DNA of 64,000 bases from Dyadobacter sp. CY312 (GTDB lineage Bacteria > Bacteroidota > Bacteroidia > Cytophagales > Spirosomataceae). The translations under genes and the position numbers were made by a program. This document shows, piece by piece, positions 8,531 to 17,380 of the stretch (position 1 is the first letter of the stretch; each line of letters begins with the position of its first letter). Where the stretch lies: contig NZ_JAJUXG010000009.1 in NCBI RefSeq assembly GCF_021390535.1, positions 62,001-126,000 on the forward strand, given 5' to 3'. Below the pieces are notes generated by a model, which was given only the letters and a program-made list of their open reading frames with translations, did no database searches and had not been told where the DNA came from.

Positions 8531-10022
8531 TTGCTAATTACCGAAACAGCGCTGGTAGAATACGCTGCCGGCCAGTCAATCAACCGGCAAGGTGCTGAGG
8601 GGAAATATCCTTTACTCCAAAAAATACCTTTCGACTCCGACCGTATGCGTATGGCTACGCTTCATCAATACGGAGACCAATACCTGCTGTTGGTAAAAGG
8701 TGCGCCGGCCAGGATCACAGAGGTACTTTCAGAGAAATACGAAGATCAGAAAGAAGGCTGGCTGGCTCAAAACAGGCTGTGGGCGGGTGAAGGTCTCCGC
8801 ATACTCTTCTTTGCTTTCAAAATATTGCAGCAAAAACCGGAAACGCTTACCTCTGAGATTGAGCAAGATCTTGATTTTCTGGCTATGGCCGCTATGATCG
8901 ATCCTCCAAGGGAAGAAGTCATACAGGCCATCGCAGAATGTAAAACAGCGGGAATAAGACCGGTAATGATCACCGGAGATCAGCTTCAGCTGCTTACAGC
9001 CATTGCTGAGCGGCTACACATCGTAGAACCAGGAGAAGGCAAACCAATAACAGGGTCCGATTTGTCCGCATTAAGCGATCGCGAACTTTCCGCTCAGGTC
9101 AAAGACATATCCGTCTACGCAAGAGTAACTGCCGAACAGAAACTTAGAATTGTCAGCGCACTGCAGCAGCGTGGGCAGTTTGTGGTCATGACCGGCGATG
9201 GCGTCAACGATGCTCCCTCTCTTAAACAGGTCAATATTAGCATAGCCATGGGCATTACCGGATCTGACGTAGCCAAAGAGTCAGCGGACATGATCCTGCT
9301 TGACGATTATTTTGCAACGATCATCAAAGCCGTCAAGGAAGGACGGCGCATATACGATAACATCCGCAAGTTTATCCTTTATGTACTATCCTGTAATCTC
9401 GGAGAGATACTCGTTATTCTTTGCACTTGTTTTTGGTTTACCTATACCGCTACTGCCGATCCATATTCTTTGGATCAATCTGGTTACAGATGGACTTCCC
9501 GGTGTTGCCCTTGCGGCCGAACCTGCTGAAAAAAACATTATGGAACAAGCGCCCAGGCCCCCTGATCAGAGCTTGTTTGCTGGCGGATTAATCCAGCAAA
9601 TTGTTATTCCCGGGATACTGATGGCATCAGCGGCCTTTGTATTAAAGCTTATAGCAATAAGCAAAAATTTCAGCGTAAGTACACAACAGACTATGATTTT
9701 CACTATGTTATGCATCGTACAGCTGGGCAACGCACTGAGTGTCCGTACAGTAAAACCGATGTTTAAATCCAGTCCTTTGCGTAGTCCTACCCTACTGCTT
9801 ACCATTACACTGACCATTGCACTACAGGCGCTTTTATTGTATGTACCATTACTGAGAAGTATCTTCAAAATAGAGAAACTGTCCTCACAATCATTGCTGC
9901 TGACCGTAGCTGTCTCTTTGATTTGTGTGGTAGCAATAGAATTATCCAAGATGTTTGTAAACAGTAAATGGGGACCTGGAAAACAAGAACTATCCCCAAC
10001 AGCCCGGCAAACACGGCCATAA
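8531..10022 (+). pseudogene. cation-transporting P-type ATPase, 5' half missing and frameshifted
   Basis: The readable protein starts inside the nucleotide-binding domain (TETALVEYA), so the N-terminal half with the actuator domain, first membrane helices and the phosphorylated DKTG site is absent. Present are KGAPARI, MITGDQ and the hinge motif MTGDGVNDAPSLKQ, followed by IAMGITGSDVAKESADMILLDD. Near 9415-9425 the frame shifts: IRKFILYVLSCNLGEILVI continues in another frame as FALVFGLPIPLLPIHILWINLVTDGLP, the conserved membrane segment of type II (calcium-like) ATPases. Homology starts about 20 bases after the degenerate IS982 element, which probably caused the loss. The remnant is non-functional. 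Confidence 0.88.
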
Positions 10023-10149
10023 CACAACTGCCAGGACTGAGACAAAACCAGAAGGTTTTTCGGCTATCTTTTCGTGAATTAAGACAGACAAAGCCCGTTC
10101 CAGGATAGGATTTTCACTTTTGCAGATTCAGCACAACTACCAAAATTGA

Positions 10150-10455
10150 ATTTGTATAACCTGGGCAGGCGTAGTTGCAAAAATTCCCGACAAGACAGCG
10201 GCCAGCACAGGGCATGCCAGAAAAGTAATTAAATCTTTCGCAGCAGTGAAAGATTTATTGCCCAAAGCAGTTAATGTTTACCTATGGGGTTTAAGGTATC
10301 ACCAAACCCTGGACCGGAAAGTAGCAAGAAACACCTCATTTATAATTATTGGTATCGGCCTGATCAATGGCAAACGCCTTAAAAGGGGAAGAACATTATA
10401 TAATTTAAAATGGGGCAAACCAAAATTTGCCCCGATGATATTATCTGTCAATTAG
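10150..10455 (+). other. unrecognised open frame, possible gene remnant
   Basis: After a TGA near 10146 one frame stays open to 10455 with protein-like sequence (KVIKSFAAVKDLLPKAVNVY, then RKVARNTSFIIIGIGLINGK). There is no ATG; GTG at 10246 is the only plausible start. Its end overlaps the stop of the convergent phosphatase gene and the hairpin at 10412-10433. It may be the decayed end of a lost gene. The rest of the gap after the ATPase remnant (10023-10149) shows nothing. Confidence 0.25.
10412..10433 (-). terminator. hairpin downstream of the phosphatase gene
   Basis: A perfect 8-bp stem (GGGGCAAA and TTTGCCCC) with a 6-nt loop lies 8 bases beyond the phosphatase stop. On the minus strand it is followed by ATTTTAAATT, a weak T-rich tail, so it probably acts as the terminator of the receptor-phosphatase unit. 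Confidence 0.6.
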
Positions 10456-12087
10456 CTCAACGACAACCTCTCCCATATTCCCATTGGGCTCCAGAATACT
10501 AAGCAGGGCTGCCAGTGTGGGTGCTGTATCCCAGACGGCCGTTCTGCGGAAGGTCTCACCCCGCTTTACACCCCATCCATAAAACAGCAGCGGTATGTGC
10601 GTATCATTGTTGTAGGGCGATCCGTGGTTGGCAGCGATCGGCCCGGCCATCCAGCCCGGCTCAACGACAATCTGAATCTGACCGCTTCTTTTCAAGTGAA
10701 AGTTATTTCTGTATAAGGTGCTCTGGTATTCATTGAGATCTGACTTGTAAAGCTCATTAAGATTCAAAACGTTTGCAACACCATCAAAATGCATCAGCGT
10801 TTTACGGATGACCTTAAATACAGCTTCGGTGGTGATACCCTTCTGCTCAAGCAACGGCTCATTGAGGTAGTACTGAAAATTCTCACTTGCCGCAATCAGC
10901 TCTCCTTCCCCGAATTTGCTCTTTAAAGCATTTCTCACATCGCTATTCATCCGGGTGTAGTCGATCCTTCCGGCAGGCAGCTTGTGCTCCTTCCAAAAAT
11001 CAGCTACGTCCATAACGCCATGATCCGCTGTAAGAAAAAACAGATAGTTATCCTTTCCAAGTTTTCTATCAAGTCTGGCAAGTATTTCTGCTATGTCCTT
11101 GTCAAGTCTGAGATAAATGTCTTCTGCTTCCACCGAATTTGGCCCGAAGCCGTGACCAACATAGTCCGGTGACGAAAAACTCACCGCTAAAAAGTCGGTG
11201 GCAGCTCCCATACCCAGACTTTCATGCTCCAATGCCTGCAGGGCCATTTCCTTTGTAAGCGTATTGCCATGGGGTGTTGAAGAGAGAATTCCATAAGCGT
11301 CCCCGGCTGTCCCGGCCAGCTCATAGGGGAAAACGGATTTTTTAGCGGGAAGGAATTTTGCTTCATAAGCTTGATTGTCAGAAGTGCTTTCAGTGTAATG
11401 CTCCAAAGGAAGCAGTGTTTTCCACCCTTGTGAAATGAGCGCCGCAGGACGTTTTCTGGCGTTATAATTCACCAGCCATTCCGGCAGTTGCCTGGCGTAA
11501 AAGCTACTGGTGATCCAGTTTCCCGTTTTGCTGTCAAACCAGTAAGCAGCATTGGCCGTGTGACCGGCTGGCAGTATGGCTCCACGGTCCTTAAGGGCAA
11601 TTCCGATCACTTTCGATTGGAAATTGCTTGCCAGCCGCAACTGATCTGTAATGGTACTGACAAGCATATTTTTAGGTGACATCCTGCCCGCAGCAGCGTT
11701 TGAGCTTCCCACAGTCGCAGCACTGCTATCACCAACACAATATATTCTTTTATTCAAATGGCTGTCAAACCAGTCGTTGCCAACTATCCCGTGAACGGAG
11801 GGTGCCGATCCTGTGTATACGGAGGCGTGGCCGGCGGCTGTAACAGTAAGCGCATAGTGGTAGTGGTGATTACGGCAGTTAAAACCCTCACCAAGAATCC
11901 TCTTAAAGCCTCCCTGCGAGTACTTATCGTAAAACCTGTAAAGATAATCATAGCGCATTTGATCAACCACCACACCAACAACCAGTTTTGGACGCTTGAC
12001 AGCTCCGGTGTGCTCTATATTTTTGGCATCGCTTAAAACATTGCACAGTAGTGCAGCAATCGTCAAGGCGAATCTGATGTATTTCAT
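10441..12087 (-). CDS. alkaline phosphatase family protein, PafA-like
   Basis: The 548-residue protein is a secreted alkaline-phosphatase-superfamily phosphomonoesterase or diesterase of the PafA type. Visible family marks are VVDQMRYDYLYRF (first metal Asp), TVTAAGHASVYTG with the nucleophilic Thr position, HGIVGNDWFD, TADHG (metal Asp and His) and ANHGSPYNNDTHIPLLFYG (metal His). The start at 12087 gives a signal peptide (KYIRFALTIAALLCNVLS); an in-frame start at 12114 would add nine residues. It should act in the periplasm or on the cell surface. It follows the TonB receptor by 79 bases with a hairpin between, which suggests a shared role in taking up a phosphorylated substrate or releasing phosphate. 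Confidence 0.87.
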   Translation of the reverse strand: MKYIRFALTIAALLCNVLSDAKNIEHTGAVKRPKLVVGVVVDQMRYDYLYRFYDKYSQGGFKRILGEGFNCRNHHYHYALTVTAAGHASVYTGSAPSVHGIVGNDWFDSHLNKRIYCVGDSSAATVGSSNAAAGRMSPKNMLVSTITDQLRLASNFQSKVIGIALKDRGAILPAGHTANAAYWFDSKTGNWITSSFYARQLPEWLVNYNARKRPAALISQGWKTLLPLEHYTESTSDNQAYEAKFLPAKKSVFPYELAGTAGDAYGILSSTPHGNTLTKEMALQALEHESLGMGAATDFLAVSFSSPDYVGHGFGPNSVEAEDIYLRLDKDIAEILARLDRKLGKDNYLFFLTADHGVMDVADFWKEHKLPAGRIDYTRMNSDVRNALKSKFGEGELIAASENFQYYLNEPLLEQKGITTEAVFKVIRKTLMHFDGVANVLNLNELYKSDLNEYQSTLYRNNFHLKRSGQIQIVVEPGWMAGPIAANHGSPYNNDTHIPLLFYGWGVKRGETFRRTAVWDTAPTLAALLSILEPNGNMGEVVVELIDR

Positions 12088-12114
12088 TATAGAGAGAAAA
12101 GTAACTGATGACAA

Positions 12115-12148
12115 CTACAACCAGACAATTGATACTGTCTGGTTGTAG
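12115..12148 (-). promoter_or_regulatory. 13-bp perfect hairpin between receptor and phosphatase
   Basis: CTACAACCAGACA at 12115-12127 pairs perfectly with TGTCTGGTTGTAG at 12136-12148 around an 8-nt loop. There is no T-run after it on the minus strand, so it is more likely an RNA-processing or stabilising hairpin, or a partial terminator, that sets the ratio of receptor to phosphatase mRNA. Confidence 0.6.
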
Positions 12149-12166
12149 TATGATTAAAAAATAAAA

Positions 12167-15055
12167 TCAGAAGGAAACAGTCAGGGCTGTCCACAAGCTC
12201 CTTGGCAAAATAACGCGTCCGATCTGCAGCGATCCTTGTTCGAAAGCTCCGTTTGCCAGAAACTGATCGCCGCGAATGTTTCCTTCGGTAAGACCTCTGC
12301 TGTTGGCCAGGTTATCTGCCCATACTCTCAAACCGATCGCCTTGGTAACCCGGAAATCAAGTCCGGCAGAGATTTCGTTGTACCCGCCCAGACGATACAC
12401 ATTGCTCGGTGAGGTGTATCGTTTACCAATCTGCCGGAAACTGAAAAACGCATCAACGATCTTGTAAGTATAGCTCGCTGAGAGCTCCATGATGTAGTTG
12501 GGGACCCGTTCGGCATAATTGCCCGACCAGATGTAAGGTTTTCCGGCAAGATCCTCACGTGCGTTATCCGGGGCAGTGACTTCGTATTTGGTATACTTGC
12601 TGTTTTGAAATGTTGTGGTGAGTCTGAAATTCAGTTCTTTTGAAGGCGTATAATTCGCTTCTATTTCCGCGCTTATATTGCGGCTGGATGCAAACGTGGC
12701 AATATTGATAAAACCGGCGGTCGTGTTTGGTATGGCCATCGTTGAAGCAATGTTGGTCAGTCTTGCGTAAATAAGTGAGCTGAATAGTGAGAACCTGGTA
12801 GTATTTACCTTATAGCCGCCTTCTGCCATCAATACGCCTCTGTCTTTAACGTTTGCTGCATTGAAATTGAAATTGGAGTAGTCCCCGATGTTCAGCGCGC
12901 TGTAAGTGCGGGTAGCCCTTGCGAAAAGTGCATGGCCGTCACTGACCTTGTAATTAAGCCCCAATGAGCCGGTAAGATATGAATTGGTTTCATCAAAATG
13001 GGTGTAGTTGGAAAAGGGCGCCACATTCACAAGTCTTTTTCCTTTGACATGGAACCTGTCGACACGTAGGCCAACATCGGCAGTAAGTTTGCCAAAATTG
13101 ATCTCATCAGCTGCGCTCACAGATGATATGGTTGTCAAACCGTCGCGAAAGGTGGCGATATTGACACCACTGTAACCATTTCCGGAATCCGAGCCAATCA
13201 GCAGCGTGCGGGGTTTATCCTTGATTTCGGTGTAAAAGGTAGCTCCAAGCGAATATGTGTTTACGTCGTAAGAATGAAAGGCCCCGCCGAAAGAAATCGA
13301 ATGCCGCCCGATTTGCTTGCTTACATCCAGAATGTCAACAAACTGATTGTCGCTGGTCGTGGTGCCTGCAAAATTCTGGCCCGTGTAAAAACCACTAGGA
13401 CTGACAAGCTCCTGGCCACCCGGGTAATAATATTTCACAGAGCTTCTGTAAGCGGTTGCAGCCGTCACTGTCGAACCTACAAAACCTCCATTGGTACTCT
13501 GGTATCTGAGGTTGTTTTTAATGCTCCACTCGTTTTTTGTGGTGTGTTTAAATTCGGCTCCGGCTGAAACTGATTTCAGATGTACTCCGTCTGCAAAATC
13601 ATAACCCCGTTTTTGGCCGTCCGGACTTGTCAGCTCCACTTTTGTATCTCTTGTAGCCAGAATCTGTGTCAGCGGATCAAATCCTGGCAGCGCTTTGCCT
13701 TGTCCGGAGCCGTCATAACTGTAATAGGATGGCACCAGCCAGGTGGTTCTGTCATTGAGGTATTTACCGTAAAACCGGATATAACTGTTGGGCCTGAACT
13801 GATAGGTAAGATTCATTTTGAGCTGACCGCCTTCATTGGCACGGTAGGATGGCGGGCGGATGCCATTATCTGCACGGTAAAATCCTCCGACATTAAACCT
13901 GATTTTGGAAGCAAGCGGACCGCCCACGTTAAGATCAACCCGGTTGGCATTTTGAGATAAACCCCGTGTATACTTGACCTTGCCCCCGAATTTCTCACCC
14001 CCTGTATTTGACAAAACATTTATTAATGCACCAGGTGTATTGGCCAGAATGATGGCCGCATTTCCACCACGTACTGCTTCGACATTTTTCACTGTCAGAT
14101 CCACCTTGTAGTATTGATCCGCAGACGGACTGGTACTGAACCCTGTCGGCAAAACAGGTAAGCCATCCTCCATCACGCCCATAAAAACATAACCACCCCC
14201 GGGTAAACCCCGTACCCTGACGCTGCCTGGCCCATCTCCCCCACTGCTTTCTACGGACAGGCCCGGAATTGCCTTGAGCATATCAGTACTATTTAACGGA
14301 GGGCGTTGGGTGAGTTGTTTGGCGCTTATGGTTGTGATGGCAACACTTGACTCTATTTTTTTCCTGGGTGAACCTCCCGATGTTACTACTACCTGATCGA
14401 GTTGCAAATTATCTTCCAGCAGCACAACGTCCACCTTGAGATCATCACCGGTAACTTCTATTTCTTTTTTGAGACTTTTGAATCCGACACTGGTGAACTG
14501 AATGGTGTATTTTCCATCGACAATGTTATTGAAGGTGAACATACCATCCTGATCTACAATCTGATTTCTGGTCTGGTTGAGAAATACGGTAGTACCAATC
14601 AGTAAATCTCCTTTCACGTCCGTCACCTTACCGCGGATCGTGCTGCCTTCTATTCTTGGCTGAACAATCGCCAGTGGTGTGAGAATGTTTAAGGTATTCT
14701 TTTTGAGAACGATGTATTTGCCAGATACCTCATAACTTATTCTTAATGGAGATAATACTTCGTCGAGTACACTGCCCAGCGTTTCACTATCTGCTGAAAC
14801 GGATACTTTTTCACTTACCGAAATCAGCTGTGGTACAAAACTGAATTTAACATCCACTCTCTTTTCAATCCTGGAGAGCACATCCCTGAACTCCTGGTTG
14901 TTGGCCTCAATACTCAGCCGCCTCTTGAGTAAATCCTGACCGTAACCTTCTTTTGCCATACTCATGCTGAAGGTAAGCAAGATCATAAACAACGGTGGAA
15001 CCGTGATTTTCATAACTGAGATTAGGGAAGAGAAAAATTGTCGATATTTTTCCAT
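12167..15055 (-). CDS. STN-domain TonB-dependent outer-membrane receptor
   Basis: The 962-residue receptor has a signal peptide (about 1-40), an STN/secretin-like signalling domain (about 42-120), a carboxypeptidase-regulatory-like beta domain (about 137-217), a plug (about 235-345, with VRVRGLPGGGYVFMGVMEDG) and a 22-strand-type barrel ending in aromatic Phe (WTALTVSF). The STN domain marks it as a transducer that signals substrate binding to the FecR-type anti-sigma factor encoded just upstream. There is no SusD partner, so it is a FecA-like rather than a glycan-type SusC system. The 137-base leader holds two strong hairpins. The ligand is unknown; the PafA-like phosphatase downstream points to a phosphate-containing compound (inference). 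Confidence 0.92.
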   Translation of the reverse strand: MEKYRQFFSSLISVMKITVPPLFMILLTFSMSMAKEGYGQDLLKRRLSIEANNQEFRDVLSRIEKRVDVKFSFVPQLISVSEKVSVSADSETLGSVLDEVLSPLRISYEVSGKYIVLKKNTLNILTPLAIVQPRIEGSTIRGKVTDVKGDLLIGTTVFLNQTRNQIVDQDGMFTFNNIVDGKYTIQFTSVGFKSLKKEIEVTGDDLKVDVVLLEDNLQLDQVVVTSGGSPRKKIESSVAITTISAKQLTQRPPLNSTDMLKAIPGLSVESSGGDGPGSVRVRGLPGGGYVFMGVMEDGLPVLPTGFSTSPSADQYYKVDLTVKNVEAVRGGNAAIILANTPGALINVLSNTGGEKFGGKVKYTRGLSQNANRVDLNVGGPLASKIRFNVGGFYRADNGIRPPSYRANEGGQLKMNLTYQFRPNSYIRFYGKYLNDRTTWLVPSYYSYDGSGQGKALPGFDPLTQILATRDTKVELTSPDGQKRGYDFADGVHLKSVSAGAEFKHTTKNEWSIKNNLRYQSTNGGFVGSTVTAATAYRSSVKYYYPGGQELVSPSGFYTGQNFAGTTTSDNQFVDILDVSKQIGRHSISFGGAFHSYDVNTYSLGATFYTEIKDKPRTLLIGSDSGNGYSGVNIATFRDGLTTISSVSAADEINFGKLTADVGLRVDRFHVKGKRLVNVAPFSNYTHFDETNSYLTGSLGLNYKVSDGHALFARATRTYSALNIGDYSNFNFNAANVKDRGVLMAEGGYKVNTTRFSLFSSLIYARLTNIASTMAIPNTTAGFINIATFASSRNISAEIEANYTPSKELNFRLTTTFQNSKYTKYEVTAPDNAREDLAGKPYIWSGNYAERVPNYIMELSASYTYKIVDAFFSFRQIGKRYTSPSNVYRLGGYNEISAGLDFRVTKAIGLRVWADNLANSRGLTEGNIRGDQFLANGAFEQGSLQIGRVILPRSLWTALTVSF

Positions 15056-15087
15056 AGTTTTGAAATGGTTTTGTTAATTAATTAAGA

Positions 15088-15173
15088 AAGGATTGACGAA
15101 CTACACCTTTTCAATCCTTGCGAGGGAGACGAAAAGGGCCTTACTGGTCGGAAATGTCGCGAGCATTTCCGAC
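15088..15173 (-). promoter_or_regulatory. structured leader upstream of the TonB receptor
   Basis: Two perfect hairpins lie between the anti-sigma stop and the receptor ATG. GTCGGAAATG pairs with CATTTCCGAC at 15147-15173. AAGGATTGA pairs with TCAATCCTT at 15088-15119. The first is followed by TTTTTTA only on the plus strand, where no gene ends, so it is not an ordinary terminator for the minus-strand operon. The leader may attenuate or stabilise receptor mRNA. Confidence 0.55.
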
Positions 15174-15192
15174 TTTTTTATTTTGACTTCTC

Positions 15193-16269
15193 TTACTTAC
15201 ATACTTTACCTTCGATGTGAATTTCACTTCCTACCACCTTGTAGGCAGTACCAAGCGTTTTACATATCACGCTTAATTTATCGTAGAGGCCTTCATTTTC
15301 AAGACTAACGATCAAAGAGCAGTTTTCAAAACCTGATTTGTCATAAACTATATTGATTCCGTAAGCTTTTGACAACAAATCGAACACCTCACCAACAGGC
15401 GTATTTTCGAAAGAAAAATCACTGGCTTTAAAACCTTTGTCTACCACAACAGGACGATCGACCAGCGTTTTTGCCAACCGCGCATCACTGCGCGAGTAAA
15501 CAGCCTTCTGATTAGGCGTAAGCAAAAGGCCTGAAAGAATCGGGCTTTGTTTTTCAGCCGATGCTTCAAATTGATCCTGACTGACCACTGCCACCTTCCC
15601 TGTTACCACGGATACAGTTACATCCTTGTCCTTCTTGTTTGCAGTGATGGCAAAACTTGTCCCAAGAACCTTGGTGACCAGCTCGTTTGAGTAGATGATA
15701 AAGGGTTTTTCGGCATTTTTGGCAACGTCAAAAAAAGCTTTTCCTTCAAGATAAACAGTCCTTGTCTTCACATCAAAATCCTTATCGTATTCAAGGCTGC
15801 TGCTGTCTTGCAGAATCACAACACTACCGTCTGATAGCCGTATTCTTTCTGGTTGCCCGGATGTATTTGTGTGCAGGGTGCTCGTGGAGATACCAGTGAT
15901 TTGGCCTGCCCACTGAGCCAGATTTCGCTGCTTTTGGGTGAAGCGGTATCCGATTAAACAGACCACCAACAGGGCTGCTGCCACTCTCAAATAGACAGGT
16001 CTGAAAATTATGATTCTCTTTTTCCTGACAGTCCCATCTTTGATGTTTTCCCAGATATGCTCAGCTGTATGCTGGTCCTGATCGCTTTGCTGGGTGGCCT
16101 TCAAGGACAAAATGAGCTTGCCCGCATCGGAGGCCAAATCTTTTTGGTGCGGATTCTGCAAGAGATAATCCTGCCAAAAAGCAGGATCCCCTGCCCCCAG
16201 AACCCAGTCCTTAAAAGAATCATCTGCTAAAAAATCATCGAGTTGATATGTGGAGCGGTCTTGTTTCAT
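15193..16269 (-). CDS. FecR-type anti-sigma factor
   Basis: The 358-residue protein has a cytoplasmic N-terminal part of about 85 residues that would bind the sigma factor, one membrane segment (about 88-107, VYLRVAAALLVVCLIGYRF), a periplasmic FecR domain (about 135-230, with RIRLSDGSVVILQDSSSLEY and KAFFDV) and a C-terminal DUF4974-like region (about 275-355). In this family the periplasmic part receives the signal from the STN domain of the receptor and releases the sigma factor. It sits between the sigma gene (81-base gap) and the receptor gene, the classic order. Confidence 0.93.
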   Translation of the reverse strand: MKQDRSTYQLDDFLADDSFKDWVLGAGDPAFWQDYLLQNPHQKDLASDAGKLILSLKATQQSDQDQHTAEHIWENIKDGTVRKKRIIIFRPVYLRVAAALLVVCLIGYRFTQKQRNLAQWAGQITGISTSTLHTNTSGQPERIRLSDGSVVILQDSSSLEYDKDFDVKTRTVYLEGKAFFDVAKNAEKPFIIYSNELVTKVLGTSFAITANKKDKDVTVSVVTGKVAVVSQDQFEASAEKQSPILSGLLLTPNQKAVYSRSDARLAKTLVDRPVVVDKGFKASDFSFENTPVGEVFDLLSKAYGINIVYDKSGFENCSLIVSLENEGLYDKLSVICKTLGTAYKVVGSEIHIEGKVCK

Positions 16270-16350
16270 TTGTCAGATGTTTAACACCCAATGCAGAAAA
16301 CAGCCTTTTTTAATCCATTTTTTTTAATAAAAAATCATAAATATTTACAA

Positions 16351-16947
16351 TCAACTGACTATAAGCAGAATAGATATGAAAAATTTTACGTTTTCTTTCA
16401 AAAATTTAAGGCCTCCGTAAATGAGTTTACAAGCCGACTGATAGTTCACACCCATCATTTCGGCAACCTGCTCGTTGTTGAAGTCATGAAAGTACCTCAG
16501 GTTTATAGCCTCCTGCTGACGGGGTGACAATTTCAATACAGCTTTTTTTAATCTGTCAATGCGCTCGGATTCAATTTCGTCATCGAAAACGGAAAAGACA
16601 ACCGACGTATCGGGCAAAGTATCGAAGCCACTGTCGAGCGAAACCAGCGTGCCCCCTTTGAAGAATTTGATAAGCTTATTTCGAAGTGAACGGAAAAGAT
16701 AGAACTTGATAGAATCCGTATCGCTTAGCCGCTGCCGGCTATGCCAAAGCTCAATGAAAAGGTCCTGAACAGAATCCTGAACCTGCTGACGGTCAGGATT
16801 GATCTTGTTACCATAATTGAGCAAATCCTGTATGTGTTTTTGATATATCTGGCCAAACGCAGATTCATCTCCTGACTTGAACGCTTTCCAAATCAAAGTT
16901 TCGTCTGTTTCCTTGTACTGCTGCGATGGTTTCATATACTGATGCAA
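16351..16947 (-). CDS. ECF (sigma-70 family) RNA polymerase sigma factor
   Basis: The 198-residue protein has sigma region 2 (about 25-95, with AFGQIYQKHIQDLLNYG and VQDLFIELW) and region 4 (about 135-190, LSPRQQEAINLRYFHDFNNEQVAEMMGVN). It is the usual size for a Bacteroidota ECF sigma paired with FecR. An ATG 12 bases further in (16935) is an equally good start. It heads the unit sigma - anti-sigma - receptor - phosphatase and should activate the receptor promoter, and possibly its own, when the receptor is occupied. Confidence 0.93.
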   Translation of the reverse strand: MHQYMKPSQQYKETDETLIWKAFKSGDESAFGQIYQKHIQDLLNYGNKINPDRQQVQDSVQDLFIELWHSRQRLSDTDSIKFYLFRSLRNKLIKFFKGGTLVSLDSGFDTLPDTSVVFSVFDDEIESERIDRLKKAVLKLSPRQQEAINLRYFHDFNNEQVAEMMGVNYQSACKLIYGGLKFLKENVKFFISILLIVS

Positions 16948-17380
16948 AGTAATTCATTTCAGACAGATCCGGTAACACTTATTCACTATTTCAAGATTAA
17001 ATTTAATATTTACACAAATCATCCTGGATCGTCAGATCACACAGAGGCGCTTAATTGAAGATTTGTGCCTATTTCCTGTTTGCATTTTATAACCAGACCG
17101 ATCGCGCGTTACTTTTGAAATACCAAACTCCTAATTTGGTCCTACCCCTCAAAGTCCGCTCTGAACTGATTATTTAATATATTTCTTAGTCTCTGTGGCT
17201 TTTCAGCCACCTTTGGCCAGCAAGACACGATAGAGCACCGCCTGAGAAAATGAAAGTTTGACAGTTTCAGTGAAGTACACTTGTAGTATTGTAGTGTTAA
17301 AACCCAAAGGCAACTCAAATTATCTGTTAAGCCGTGCAGTTTTTGTATGTTTGCCACTAAAATGTAATCTCCCTTACCAA
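16948..17380. promoter_or_regulatory. divergent intergenic region, sigma operon and lipoprotein gene
   Basis: These 433 bases hold no supported gene. They must carry the sigma-operon promoter (minus strand) and the lipoprotein promoter (plus strand). TATGTTTG at 17346-17353 matches the TAnnTTTG -7 element and lies 28 bases before the lipoprotein ATG, but no clear TTTG -33 element accompanies it. A small hairpin, GTGGCT/AGCCAC, is at 17195-17210. Confidence 0.45.
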
